Of a stretch of 57,100 nt of DNA, positions 47,637 through 56,211 are shown piece after piece (the stretch's first letter is position 1; each line of letters opens with the position of its first letter). The translations under genes were made by a program, and so were the position numbers. Source of the stretch: Streptomyces griseoruber (GTDB lineage Bacteria > Actinomycetota > Actinomycetes > Streptomycetales > Streptomycetaceae); the NCBI RefSeq assembly GCF_001514205.1, contig NZ_KQ948763.1, positions 751,257 to 808,356 of the forward strand. The letters run 5' to 3'. The notes beneath the pieces are model-generated. The model saw only the letters and a program-made list of their open reading frames with translations. It ran no database searches and had not been told where the DNA came from.

Positions 47637-47690
47637 CGACACGTGACGCCCTGTGACGACACGTGACGGTGCAGGACGGCGCAGGACGGC
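47631..47690. repeat. 20-bp and 10-bp tandem duplications after the oxidoreductase gene
   Basis: A 20-bp unit (CTGTGACGACACGTGACG plus two bases) is present twice at 47631-47670, carrying the stop codon in the first copy. GCAGGACGGC then occurs twice at 47671-47690. Confidence 0.85.
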
Positions 47691-47698
47691 GCACGCCC

Positions 47699-47732
47699 GA
47701 GCCCCCGGAGCCATGGCGGCATCCGGGGGCTC
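47699..47732. terminator. Terminator between convergent genes
   Basis: GAGCCCCCGGA and TCCGGGGGCTC form a perfect 11-bp stem with a 12-nt loop. Confidence 0.8.
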
Positions 47733-47759
47733 GAGACTCCGGGGGAGCGGGCGGTGGGG

Positions 47760-49103
47760 TCAGGCGGTCACCGTCTCCGGCTGGGAGACCTCGCGGGCGC
47801 CCCGCTCGCCGAGCCGCTCGGTCGGGATCTTCGCGGTCTCCCGGGCCGACAGCGCCGCGATCACGGGCGGGACGCACAGTGCCGCCGTGAACAGGGCGAC
47901 CGAGGACCAGTCGTCCCCGTCCGGGCCGGCGATCTGCGCCGCGAAGGTGACCGCGAAACCGGCCACGGCGAAACCGATCTGGGTGCCGATCGCCATGCCC
48001 GACAGCCGCACCCGGGTCGAGAACATCTCGCCGTAGAAGGAGGGCCACACACCGTTCGCCGCGCTGTAGACCACACCGAAGGCGACGATGCCGAGGACCA
48101 GGATCAGCGGGTAGGAGCCGGTGGAGATCGCCCACAGGTACGAGAACATCGCCACCGCGCTGCCCACCGCGCCGACCAGGTACACGGGGCGGCGGCCGAT
48201 GCGGTCGGAGAGCGTGGCCCACGCCGGGATGGCGCCCAGCGCGACCAGGTTGGCGAGCGCACCGACCCACAGCATCGAGGAACGGTCCATGCCGACCGCG
48301 TCGCTCGTCGCGTACGCCAGCGCCCACACGGTGAAGATGGTGCTGACCGAGGCGATCAGCGCGCCCCCGATCACCCGCAGCACATCCGCCCAGTGCTCCC
48401 GCAGCAGCACCACCAGCGGCAGCTTCACCACCTCACCGGTGGCCTGCTGCGCCTCGAAGGCCGGGGTCTCCTCCAGCTTCCGCCGGATCGCATAGCCGAC
48501 CACGGCGACCGCGATGCTCATCCAGAACGGCACCCGCCAGCCCCACGACAGCAACTGGTCCTCGGGCAACGCCGCGACCGGGATGAAGACCAGGGTGGCC
48601 AGCAGCTGCCCGCCCTGGGTGCCGCTCAGGGTGAAGCTGGTGAAGAAGCCGCGCCGGTGCGGCGGCGCGTGTTCGAGCGTCATGGAGTTGGCACTGGCCT
48701 GCTCGCCCGCGGCGGAGATGCCCTGCAGGACGCGGCACAGGACCAGCAGGACCGGGGCGAGGGTGCCGACCTGGGCGCGGGTGGGCAGACAGCCGATCAG
48801 GAACGTCGACACGCCCATCAGGATCAGCGTGAACACCATGATCTTCTTGCGGCCCAGACGGTCCCCGAAGTGCCCGAGGAAGAGTGCACCGACCGGCCGG
48901 GCCGCGTAGGCGACACCGAAGGTGGCCAGCGACAGCAGGGTCGCGGTGGCCGGGTCCGACTCGTCGAAGAAGACCTTCGGGAAGATCAGCGCGGCCGCGC
49001 TGCCGTAGATGAAGAAGTCGTAGTACTCCAGGGCGCTCCCGATCCACGCCGCGGTCGCGGCTTTCTTCGGCTGGCCGGGGGGTGCTGCGGCGGGGACGGA
49101 CAC
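47760..49103 (-). CDS. MHS-family MFS transporter, likely quinate/shikimate uptake
   Basis: A 447-residue metabolite:H+ symporter-type MFS protein: AWIGSALEYYDFFIYGSAAA at the N-terminus and GHFGDRLGRKKIMVFTL in loop 2-3 are signatures of the MHS family (ShiA, KgtP, ProP). Adjacency to quinate/shikimate dehydrogenase and dehydroshikimate dehydratase, plus the shared operator, make quinate or shikimate the likely substrate. ATG 49103 follows GAAGGAG. Confidence 0.85.
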   Translation of the reverse strand: MSVPAAAPPGQPKKAATAAWIGSALEYYDFFIYGSAAALIFPKVFFDESDPATATLLSLATFGVAYAARPVGALFLGHFGDRLGRKKIMVFTLILMGVSTFLIGCLPTRAQVGTLAPVLLVLCRVLQGISAAGEQASANSMTLEHAPPHRRGFFTSFTLSGTQGGQLLATLVFIPVAALPEDQLLSWGWRVPFWMSIAVAVVGYAIRRKLEETPAFEAQQATGEVVKLPLVVLLREHWADVLRVIGGALIASVSTIFTVWALAYATSDAVGMDRSSMLWVGALANLVALGAIPAWATLSDRIGRRPVYLVGAVGSAVAMFSYLWAISTGSYPLILVLGIVAFGVVYSAANGVWPSFYGEMFSTRVRLSGMAIGTQIGFAVAGFAVTFAAQIAGPDGDDWSSVALFTAALCVPPVIAALSARETAKIPTERLGERGAREVSQPETVTA

Positions 49104-49204
49104 GGCGTGCTCCTTCGGGGGAACTCCAACGTACGCGGGAGTGGGACAAGGGGAAGGGCCGGCTCCCTGGGGTGCGGGGCGGCTGCGCCGGGTCGGTGGC
49201 CCGG

Positions 49205-49229
49205 CTAATTAACCCACTGGGTAGTTAGT
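49205..49229. promoter_or_regulatory. Predicted TetR operator at the transporter promoter
   Basis: On the minus strand this reads ACTAACT, two variable bases, CCAGT, two variable bases, GT, two variable bases, ATTAG. It agrees with the site at 50353-50377 at 19 of 25 positions and lies about 100 bp upstream of the transporter start. Confidence 0.7.
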
Positions 49230-49404
49230 AGCGGATGGCCAGTGATGTTGCGCCGTTGTTTCGCCGCTGTCAATAGGTCTCGGCGGAGGGATCTGGGGCG
49301 GCGGTATGCGATCTGCCGTATGCGGTCGGTCGACGACCGCTGTCCGCCGAACGCATACGGTCGACGGCCGCCCGCCGACCGTCAGCCGTCGACGGTCCAC
49401 AGTC

Positions 49405-49474
49405 GACCGCAGACCGCAGACCGCAGACCGCAGACCGCAGACCGCAGACCGCAGACCGCAGACCGCAGACCGCA
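49405..49474. repeat. 7-bp tandem repeat (GACCGCA)x10
   Basis: Ten perfect copies in the roughly 355-bp gene-free stretch 49230-49584. That stretch also holds many GTCGAC and GCATACGG words but no coding potential on either strand that I trust. It has no spacers and no repeat-spacer structure. Confidence 0.95.
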
Positions 49475-49584
49475 GGCTGTCGACGGTTGCCGGTTGCCGG
49501 TCGACCGCAGACTGTCGCCGGTCGACCGCCGCCGGTCCGCAGTCGACGGCGCGCAGTCGACGGAGCGCCGAAAGCCCGCCGCCG

Positions 49585-50250
49585 TCAGCCCCCCGTCCGC
49601 TCCGCCGTCAGATACGCGATCACCATGTCCCCGAGCATGGTCCGGTAGTGCTCCCGCTGCGCCGGATCCACCAGATCGCGCCCGAACAGCGCGCCGAAGG
49701 TATGCCGGTTGGCCACCCGGAAGAAGCAGAACGAGCTGATCATCGCGTGCAGGTCGACGGCGTCCACCTCGGCGGTGAACAGCCCGGACTCCCGGCCGGC
49801 GGCGAGGATGCGGCGGATGACGTCGAGCGCGGGGGAGCCGATCCGGCCGAGTTTCTCGGAGGCGGCGATGTGCTCGGCCTCGTGGATGTTCTCGATGCTG
49901 ACCAGCCGGATGAAGTCCGGGTGCTGCTCGTGGTGGTCGAAGGTCAGCTCGGCCAGGCGCCGGATCGCCGCCACCGGGTCCAGGTGCTCGACGTCGAGCC
50001 GTTGCTCGGCCTCGCGGATCACGCCGTACGCGCGCTCCAGGACGGCGGTGAACAGCTGTTCCTTGCCGCCGAAGTAGTAGTAGATCATCCGCTTGGTGGT
50101 GCTGGTGCGGGCGGCGATGTCGTCGACGCGGGCCCCGGCGTAGCCGACGCGGGCGAACTCCCGGGTCGCCACGTCCAGGATCTCGGCCTGGGTCCGGGCG
50201 GCGTCGCGCGTGCGCCCGTTGGATCGTGCCGGTTCGTCGACGCTGGTCAT
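49585..50250 (-). CDS. TetR-family regulator of the quinate/shikimate cassette
   Basis: A 221-residue protein. The N-terminal HTH (FARVGYAGARVDDIAARTST, TKRMIYYYFGGKEQLF) is followed by a helical ligand domain (HHEQHPDFIRLVSIENIHEAEH). It diverges from the dehydrogenase gene across the 50353-50377 operator, and the same site precedes the transporter gene. It probably acts as a repressor released by a pathway compound. Confidence 0.86.
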   Translation of the reverse strand: MTSVDEPARSNGRTRDAARTQAEILDVATREFARVGYAGARVDDIAARTSTTKRMIYYYFGGKEQLFTAVLERAYGVIREAEQRLDVEHLDPVAAIRRLAELTFDHHEQHPDFIRLVSIENIHEAEHIAASEKLGRIGSPALDVIRRILAAGRESGLFTAEVDAVDLHAMISSFCFFRVANRHTFGALFGRDLVDPAQREHYRTMLGDMVIAYLTAERTGG

Positions 50251-50352
50251 CGGGTTCCTTCGGGCGGCGTGGCTGCGGTGCAGCGATTCTAGGAGCCGAT
50301 CCCGTCCCGCGAGGCGAGCGGGGCTTCCCCGGTGCCACCGTAGGGTGCTATG

Positions 50353-50377
50353 ACTAACTTACCAGTTCGTACATTAG
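50353..50377. promoter_or_regulatory. Predicted TetR operator between regulator and dehydrogenase
   Basis: ACTAACTTACCAGTTCG followed by TACATTAG. It is AT-rich, partly palindromic (CTAA ... TTAG) and shared with 49205-49229. It lies 23 bp before the dehydrogenase start and 103 bp before the TetR start. Confidence 0.7.
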
Positions 50378-50399
50378 CCAGCCGCTCAGGAGGTCCTCC

Positions 50400-51290
50400 G
50401 TGACCAAGGACGTGACCAAGGACTCGTATCTCGTGGGTCTGATCGGTTCCGGTATCGGCCCGTCGCTCAGCCCGGCGCTGCACGAGCGGGAGGCGGACCG
50501 GCAGGGGCTGCGCTACCTGTACCGGCTGATCGACATCGACGTCCTCGGGGTCGCTCCCCAGGCGGTCGGCGATCTGGTGCGGGACGCCCGTGACCTGGGC
50601 TTCGACGGGCTGAACATCACCCACCCGTGCAAGCAGCTGGTCATCGAGCACCTCGACGCGCTGTCCCCGCAGGCCGAGGCGCTCGGCGCGGTCAACACGG
50701 TCGTCTTCGAGGGCGGCGGCCGGGCCGTGGGCCACAACACGGACGTCACCGGGTTCGCCGCGTCGTTCGCCCGCGGGCTGCCGGACGTCCCCCTGGAGCG
50801 GGTCGTGCAGCTGGGCGCGGGCGGTGCGGGCGCGGCCGTCGCGCATGCCACGCTCACGCTCGGCGCCGGCCGGGTCACCGTCGTGGACGCGCTGCCGGAG
50901 CGGGCCGCGCAGCTCGCCGCCGCCCTGAACCGTCACTTCGGCGAGGGCCGGGCGGCGGCGTCGGGCCCCGACCGGCTGCCCGGGCTGCTCGCGCACGCCG
51001 ACGGTGTCGTCCACGCCACGCCCACCGGCATGGCCGCCCACCCCGGCCTGCCCTTCCCGGCCGCCCTGCTGCGGCCGGGACTGTGGGTCGCCGAGGTCGT
51101 CTACCGCCCCCTGGAGACCGAACTGCTGCGCACCGCCCGTGCCCTCGGCTGTGCCACCCTTGACGGCGGCGGCATGGCCGTCTTCCAGGCGGCGGACGCG
51201 TTCCGCCTGTTCACCGGGCGGGAACCCGACAGCGCCCGCATGCTCGCCGACATCGCCGAACTGGCCGGCGCCGTCCCCGCCCCCAAGTAG
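50400..51290 (+). CDS. Quinate/shikimate dehydrogenase (catabolic, AroE family)
   Basis: A 296-residue AroE-family enzyme. Substrate-binding SLSP (residues 22-25), catalytic Lys78 in NITHPCKQ and Asp115 in GHNTDVTGF are present, as is the nucleotide motif GAGGAGAAV. The NITHPxKQ form, instead of NVT(I/V)PHK, is typical of the NAD-linked catabolic quinate/shikimate dehydrogenases. The GTG start follows AGGAGG. It heads the catabolic operon. Confidence 0.87.
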   Translation: MTKDVTKDSYLVGLIGSGIGPSLSPALHEREADRQGLRYLYRLIDIDVLGVAPQAVGDLVRDARDLGFDGLNITHPCKQLVIEHLDALSPQAEALGAVNTVVFEGGGRAVGHNTDVTGFAASFARGLPDVPLERVVQLGAGGAGAAVAHATLTLGAGRVTVVDALPERAAQLAAALNRHFGEGRAAASGPDRLPGLLAHADGVVHATPTGMAAHPGLPFPAALLRPGLWVAEVVYRPLETELLRTARALGCATLDGGGMAVFQAADAFRLFTGREPDSARMLADIAELAGAVPAPK

Positions 51291-51301
51291 CCGCGGCCTG
51301 C

Positions 51302-51356
51302 CCGTCTCCCGTCCGTCTCCCGTCCGTCTACGGTCCGTCTCCCGTCCGTCTCCCGG
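51302..51356. repeat. 11-bp tandem repeat CCGTCTCCCGT, five copies
   Basis: Five contiguous copies (the third reads CCGTCTACGGT) fill about half of the 118-bp gap between the dehydrogenase and dehydratase genes of one operon. Confidence 0.9.
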
Positions 51357-51408
51357 CAGTCCCGCCGGCGGCGCCACTCCGAAGCGACCAGAACCACGAG
51401 GTGCCCAG

Positions 51409-53235
51409 GTGCGTACGTCCATCGCCACCGTCTCCCTGAGCGGATCCCTCACCGAGAAGCTGACGGCCGCCGCCCGCGCCGGCTTCGACGGCGTCGAGAT
51501 CTTCGAGAACGACCTGCTCGCGAGCCCCCTCGCCCCCGAGGACATCCGCGCCCGCTGCGCGGACCTCGGGCTGACCGTCGACCTCTACCAGCCGATGCGC
51601 GACGTCGAGGCCGTCCCCGAGGCCGAGTTCGCCCGCAATCTGCGCCGCGCCCGGCACAAGTTCGAGCTGATGGGCCGGCTCGGCGCGGACACCGTCCTGG
51701 TCTGCTCCAGCGTCCACCCGCTCGCCGAGGACGACGACGCCCTCGCCGCCGAGCAGCTCGCCCGGCTCGCCGACCTCGCCCAGGACTTCGGCGTCCGGGT
51801 CGCCTACGAGGCGCTCGCCTGGGGACGGCACGTCAGCACGTACGACCACGCCTGGCGCATCGTCGACACCGCCGACCACCCCGCGCTCGGTACCTGTCTG
51901 GACAGCTTCCACATCCTGTCCCGGGGCTCTGAACCCCAGGACCTCAAAGGCATCGCGGACATCCCCGGCGAGAAGATCTTCTTCCTCCAGCTGGCCGACG
52001 CCCCGCTGCTCGGCATGGACGTCCTGCAGTGGAGCCGCCACCACCGCTGCTTCCCGGGGCAGGGTGGATTCGATGTGGTGGATCTCGTACGCCGTGTACT
52101 GCATACGGGATACGACGGCCCGCTCTCCCTCGAGGTCTTCAACGACGTCCTCCGCCAGGCCGAGGCCGGTCCCACCGCCGTCGACGCCCGCCGCTCCCTG
52201 CTGCTGCTCCAGGAGGAACTCGGCATCGTCGCCCTCCCCGCCCCGGCCACCCCCACCGGGATCGCCTTCACCGAGGTGGTCACCCCCGACGCGGAACCCG
52301 TCGGCGCGCTCCTCGGCTCCCTCGGCTTCGCCCGCACCGCACGCCACCGGCACAAGCCCGTCGAACTGTGGGAGCAGGGCGAGGCCCGGGTCCTCGTCAA
52401 CACCGGACCGGCCGCCCTCCCCCACTCCCGGCTCCGCTCGCGCGCCGGGACCCCCCTCGACGGCACCACCCTCGCCGCGATCGGCCTGGAGTCCCCGGAC
52501 CCGGCCGCAGCCGCCCGCCGCGCCGAGGCCCTCCTCGCCCCCGTCCTGCCCCGCCGCCGCGCCGCCGAGGACGCCCCGCTCGACGCGGTCGCCGCCCCCG
52601 ACGGCACCGAACTCTTCCTCTGCGCCACCAGCCGCCCCGGACTGCCCGACTGGCGCGCCGACTTCGAGGACGACCCGCACACCCCGGCACCCCCCGGCGA
52701 GCTGCGCGTCGACCATGTGGCGCTCACCCAGCCCTGGCACCAGTTCGACGAGGCCGTCCTCTTCCACCGCGGCGTCCTCGGCCTCGACCCGCAGGAGAGC
52801 GTCGACGTCGCCGACCCCTACGGGCTGCTCCGCAGCCGGGCCGTGACCAGTGGCGACGGCGCCGTCCGCGTCCCGCTCACCGTCGGCGCCGCCCCCGGCG
52901 ACGACACCGCGCACGCCCGGCACATCGCGCTGGCCACCGACGACGTGGTCGCCGCCGCCCGCCGCTTCACTGCGGCCGGCGGGCGTCTGCTGCCGATCCC
53001 CGCGAACTACTACGACGACCTCGCCGCCCGTTTCGAGTTCGCCGACGGGGAGCTGGAGACCTACCGGGAGCTCGGCATCCTCTACGACCGGGACACGCAC
53101 GGTGTCTTCCGGCACTGCTACACCCGCACCGTGGGCCGCGTGTTCTTCGAACTCGTCCAGCGCGACGGCGGCTACCGGGGGTACGGCGCCGCCAACGCGC
53201 CGGTGCGGCTCGCCGCGCAGCACACCGCCCGCTGA
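51409..53235 (+). CDS. 3-Dehydroshikimate dehydratase / HPPD-like fusion (QsuB type)
   Basis: A 608-residue two-domain protein. The N-terminal TIM barrel (about 1-255) shows the metal ligands of QuiC/QsuB dehydratases: Glu134, Asp165 (CLDSFH), Gln194 (FLQLADAP) and Glu242 (LSLEVFND). The C-terminal half (about 280-605) has two vicinal-oxygen-chelate modules with DHVAL, RHIAL and FFELVQRDGGYRG, the two His and one Glu of 4-hydroxyphenylpyruvate dioxygenases. It would make protocatechuate from dehydroshikimate. The function of the second domain is uncertain. GTG start at 51409. Confidence 0.87.
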   Translation: MRTSIATVSLSGSLTEKLTAAARAGFDGVEIFENDLLASPLAPEDIRARCADLGLTVDLYQPMRDVEAVPEAEFARNLRRARHKFELMGRLGADTVLVCSSVHPLAEDDDALAAEQLARLADLAQDFGVRVAYEALAWGRHVSTYDHAWRIVDTADHPALGTCLDSFHILSRGSEPQDLKGIADIPGEKIFFLQLADAPLLGMDVLQWSRHHRCFPGQGGFDVVDLVRRVLHTGYDGPLSLEVFNDVLRQAEAGPTAVDARRSLLLLQEELGIVALPAPATPTGIAFTEVVTPDAEPVGALLGSLGFARTARHRHKPVELWEQGEARVLVNTGPAALPHSRLRSRAGTPLDGTTLAAIGLESPDPAAAARRAEALLAPVLPRRRAAEDAPLDAVAAPDGTELFLCATSRPGLPDWRADFEDDPHTPAPPGELRVDHVALTQPWHQFDEAVLFHRGVLGLDPQESVDVADPYGLLRSRAVTSGDGAVRVPLTVGAAPGDDTAHARHIALATDDVVAAARRFTAAGGRLLPIPANYYDDLAARFEFADGELETYRELGILYDRDTHGVFRHCYTRTVGRVFFELVQRDGGYRGYGAANAPVRLAAQHTAR

Positions 53236-53236
53236 C

Positions 53237-54679
53237 TCACTGGCGGCTGACCGTCCGGGTCACGCCCGCGACGACCGTCGTGGCCAGGATCCAGCCGGTG
53301 ACGACGAGGACGTACGACAGCGTCTGGTACCAGCCGCGCGGGGCGAACGCGCCCTCCTGACCGAACGAGATCACCGGCAGCAGCAGGTCCAGGGTGTAGA
53401 AGACGGGGTTGAACTCGGGTGCCTCGTCCGCCTTGAGCGGCGGCGGACGGTGCCCGGCGTAGGCGATCGAGCCGACGGCGAGCAGCGACAGCAGCCAGAC
53501 GGCGGCGCGCAGCGGACGGAAGCCGTAGCCGACGGCCGCGTCCTGGAGGTGGCCCCACAGCCGCCCGTGCCAGGGGAGCGTGGACCGGCGGCGGCGCTGC
53601 TTGGCGAGCTGGACGACCCGAGCGGACTGGTCGTCGCCGGTCCTGCGGTATGCAGCCGTCAGCTGTTCGTATGCGTGCGGGTCGAAGCCCTGGCCGTCCC
53701 GCTCCAGCATGGGCAGCCGGTCCTCGGCGGGCACGTGCGGGGTGAGGAAGGTGTAGGTGAGGTCGAGCAGGCGCACCTGGTCCGGGAGCATCTCCGGCTC
53801 CAGGCTGAGCTGGTTGATCTCGGCCCGCCGCAGGTTCAGCATGCCCTCCACGCGGGGGCCCCGGCGCAGCCAGAGCTCGCCGATCACACAGCTGCTGGCC
53901 CGCAGGGCGGTGCCACCGGGGTTGGACAGCCGGGCGTGCAGCAGGTCCACCCGGCCGGGTATCCGGGCCCCGCGCAGGTCGATCCGGCCCCGCGTGCTCA
54001 GCCGCCGGCCGAGCAGATTGGCGCCCACCTCCAGCGCGTCGGCCTCCAGGACATTGGCGTCCGGGTTGCTGAGCTCGGCGTCCTCCAGGTCCAGCGATCC
54101 GGCGACGGTGGCCCCGTCGAGCCGGATCAGGCCCCGGGCGCGCAGACCGCGGGCGCACAGGTCGTCGTCGACGACGACCTGGTGGAGGTGGAGGGCGGGC
54201 CGGTCCGTGTCGGCGTCGGTGGCCTCGGCCTCCTCCAGGAACAGCGCGCCGGCGATCTGCGCCCCGTCCAGGCGCACCGGCCCGGCGAACCGGCAGCGGG
54301 TCAGCCTGAGGCTGCCGTCGATCCGGGCGCGGGTCACCGAGAGCGCGGGCATGTCGGAGTCGCGCATGCTGACGTAGCGCAGACGGGCGCCGATGAGGTC
54401 GGGCGCCTCGTCGAAGCGGCAGTGGGTGAGATGGACGACGCTGTCGACGGTCGCGTACCGCAGCTCCAGGGCGCCGGTGATGCGGGCGCCGCGTATCTTG
54501 AGGGCCGCCGTCTCCCCTTGTTCCTGCGGGCCGTTGAGGAGCAGGGCCCGCAACACCGTTGCGCGTACGGTCCGTTCGGGACCCCAGTCGTCGGATCCGT
54601 CGCGGAAGTCCACCTCCGTGCCTTTGGCGAAGGCCCGCCAGACACGTCGTTCGGCCGGTGTCAGATCGTCGATCTCCAT
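53237..54679 (-). CDS. Pentapeptide-like beta-helix membrane protein
   Basis: A 480-residue protein. Residues 60-340 form degenerate pentapeptide/beta-helix coils (LKIRGARITGALELRYATV, GLIRLDGATVAGSLDLEDAE, GRIDLRGARIPGRVDLLHAR). A basic helix region (KQRRRRS) follows, then two or three C-terminal membrane helices (WLLSLLAVGSIAYAGHR; VLVVTGWILATTVVAG). It is often labelled membrane-associated oxidoreductase in Streptomyces without evidence. No catalytic motif is visible. ATG 54679. Confidence 0.8.
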   Translation of the reverse strand: MEIDDLTPAERRVWRAFAKGTEVDFRDGSDDWGPERTVRATVLRALLLNGPQEQGETAALKIRGARITGALELRYATVDSVVHLTHCRFDEAPDLIGARLRYVSMRDSDMPALSVTRARIDGSLRLTRCRFAGPVRLDGAQIAGALFLEEAEATDADTDRPALHLHQVVVDDDLCARGLRARGLIRLDGATVAGSLDLEDAELSNPDANVLEADALEVGANLLGRRLSTRGRIDLRGARIPGRVDLLHARLSNPGGTALRASSCVIGELWLRRGPRVEGMLNLRRAEINQLSLEPEMLPDQVRLLDLTYTFLTPHVPAEDRLPMLERDGQGFDPHAYEQLTAAYRRTGDDQSARVVQLAKQRRRRSTLPWHGRLWGHLQDAAVGYGFRPLRAAVWLLSLLAVGSIAYAGHRPPPLKADEAPEFNPVFYTLDLLLPVISFGQEGAFAPRGWYQTLSYVLVVTGWILATTVVAGVTRTVSRQ

Positions 54680-54720
54680 CAGCCGCGACTCTGGCGGGCC
54701 CCTCGGGCGGTGTCAACCGT

Positions 54721-55314
54721 CTATGGCCGTACGTTCCATTCGGCGATCACGGGCCACCCGTGCTCCGTGGACAGCCTGCTGTACGTTCCCGTCGCCAGCT
54801 GGAACAACCGGCCCTGCCCGGGCGGGAGTCCGAGCCGACGAGCCGTCAGCACCCGCAGGAAATGCCCGTGGGCGACGAGCACGGCGTCTCCGCCGCAGTC
54901 GGCGAGCGCCGCGTCGACCCGGGACAGCACCCGGTCGGCCCGCCGCCCGATCTCCTCGGGCGACTCACCGGGGTGACCGTCGGCGCCGGGCGGCACCCCG
55001 TCGGTCCACAGGTCCCAGGTGGGCCGGTCGCGGTGGATCTCGACGGTGGTGATGCCCTCGTACCCGCCGTAGTCCCACTCGTGCAGGTCGGGCGAGGTGA
55101 CCGCCCCGCCGATGCCGGCGAGTTCGGCGGTGCGCACCGCGCGGCCGAGCGGGCTGGTCAGCGCGAGGCAGAAGGTCCGGCGGGAGAAGAACGGAGCGAG
55201 TGACTTCGCCTGAAGTTCACCGTTGTCGGTGAGCGGCAGGTCGGTGAAGCTGGTGTGCTGTCCCGACCGGCTCCACTCCGTCTCGCCGTGGCGGACCAGC
55301 AGCAGATCCCCCAC
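54721..55314 (-). CDS. Histidine phosphatase family protein
   Basis: A 197-residue phosphoglycerate-mutase-fold protein: phospho-acceptor RHGE (LLLVRHGETEWS), Arg/Glu of SPLGRA and HEWDYGGYEG, and the second histidine in VLVAHGHFLRVL. All core residues are present, so it is a likely phosphatase or mutase. It follows gnd by 6 bp and may be co-transcribed. Confidence 0.9.
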   Translation of the reverse strand: MGDLLLVRHGETEWSRSGQHTSFTDLPLTDNGELQAKSLAPFFSRRTFCLALTSPLGRAVRTAELAGIGGAVTSPDLHEWDYGGYEGITTVEIHRDRPTWDLWTDGVPPGADGHPGESPEEIGRRADRVLSRVDAALADCGGDAVLVAHGHFLRVLTARRLGLPPGQGRLFQLATGTYSRLSTEHGWPVIAEWNVRP

Positions 55315-55320
55315 GGCCGG

Positions 55321-56202
55321 CTACTCCTTCGCCGACTCGACGGCGTGGCCGCCGAACTGGTTGCGCAGCGCCGCGATCATCTTCATCTGCGGGGAGTCGT
55401 CCTGACGGGACGTGAACCGCGCGAAGAGGGAGGCGGTGATGGCGGGCAGCGGCACGGCGTGGTCGATGGCGGCCTCGACGGTCCACCGTCCCTCGCCGGA
55501 GTCCTGGGCCCAGCCGCGCAGCTTGTCGAGGTGCTCGTCCTCGTCGAGGGCGTTGACCGCGAGGTCGAGCAGCCAGGACCGGATGACGGTGCCCTCCTGC
55601 CAGGAGCGGAAGACCTCGCGCACGTCCGTGACGGAGTCGACCTTCTCCAGCAGCTCCCAGCCCTCGGCGTAGGCCTGCATCATGGCGTACTCGATGCCGT
55701 TGTGGACCATCTTCGAGAAGTGCCCGGCGCCGACCTTGCCCGCGTGCACATAGCCGTACGGGCCCTCCGGCTTGAGCGCGTCGAAGACCGGCTGGAGCCG
55801 GTCGACGTGCTCCTTGTCGCCGCCGACCATGAGGGCGTAGCCGTTCTGCAGGCCCCAGACGCCGCCGGAGACACCGGCGTCGACGAACCCGATTCCCCTG
55901 GCGCCGAGTTCGGCCGCGTGCTTCTCGTCGTCCGTCCAGCGGGAGTTGCCGCCGTCCACCACGACGTCGCCCGCCTGGAGCAGGTCGCCGAGCTCGTCGA
56001 CGACGGACTGGGTGGGGGCGCCGGCCGGGACCATCACCCATACGGTGCGCGGCGCTTCGAGCCGCTGGACGAGTTCCGCGAGGTCCTTGACGTCGGAGAG
56101 TTCGGGGTTGCGGTCGTAGCCGACGACGGTGTGGCCCGCGCGGCGGATCCGCTCGCGCATGTTGCCGCCCATCTTGCCGAGACCGATGAGACCGAGCTGC
56201 AT
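55321..56202 (-). CDS. gnd: 6-phosphogluconate dehydrogenase, decarboxylating (short type)
   Basis: A 293-residue enzyme: GLGKMGGNM nucleotide fold, VDGGNSRWTDD, DAGVSGGVWGLQNGYALMVGG and KMVHNGIEYAMMQAYAEGWE (catalytic Lys and Asn). The ~300-residue, truncated C-terminus form is the short class found in Gram-positives, often NAD-dependent. It makes ribulose-5-phosphate in the pentose-phosphate pathway, next to pgi. Confidence 0.9.
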   Translation of the reverse strand: MQLGLIGLGKMGGNMRERIRRAGHTVVGYDRNPELSDVKDLAELVQRLEAPRTVWVMVPAGAPTQSVVDELGDLLQAGDVVVDGGNSRWTDDEKHAAELGARGIGFVDAGVSGGVWGLQNGYALMVGGDKEHVDRLQPVFDALKPEGPYGYVHAGKVGAGHFSKMVHNGIEYAMMQAYAEGWELLEKVDSVTDVREVFRSWQEGTVIRSWLLDLAVNALDEDEHLDKLRGWAQDSGEGRWTVEAAIDHAVPLPAITASLFARFTSRQDDSPQMKMIAALRNQFGGHAVESAKE

Positions 56203-56211
56203 ATCAGTTCA

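Noticed and set aside
49405..49474. CRISPR array or structural RNA
   Set aside because: Perfect 7-bp tandem copies without spacers or a stable fold indicate a simple repeat.
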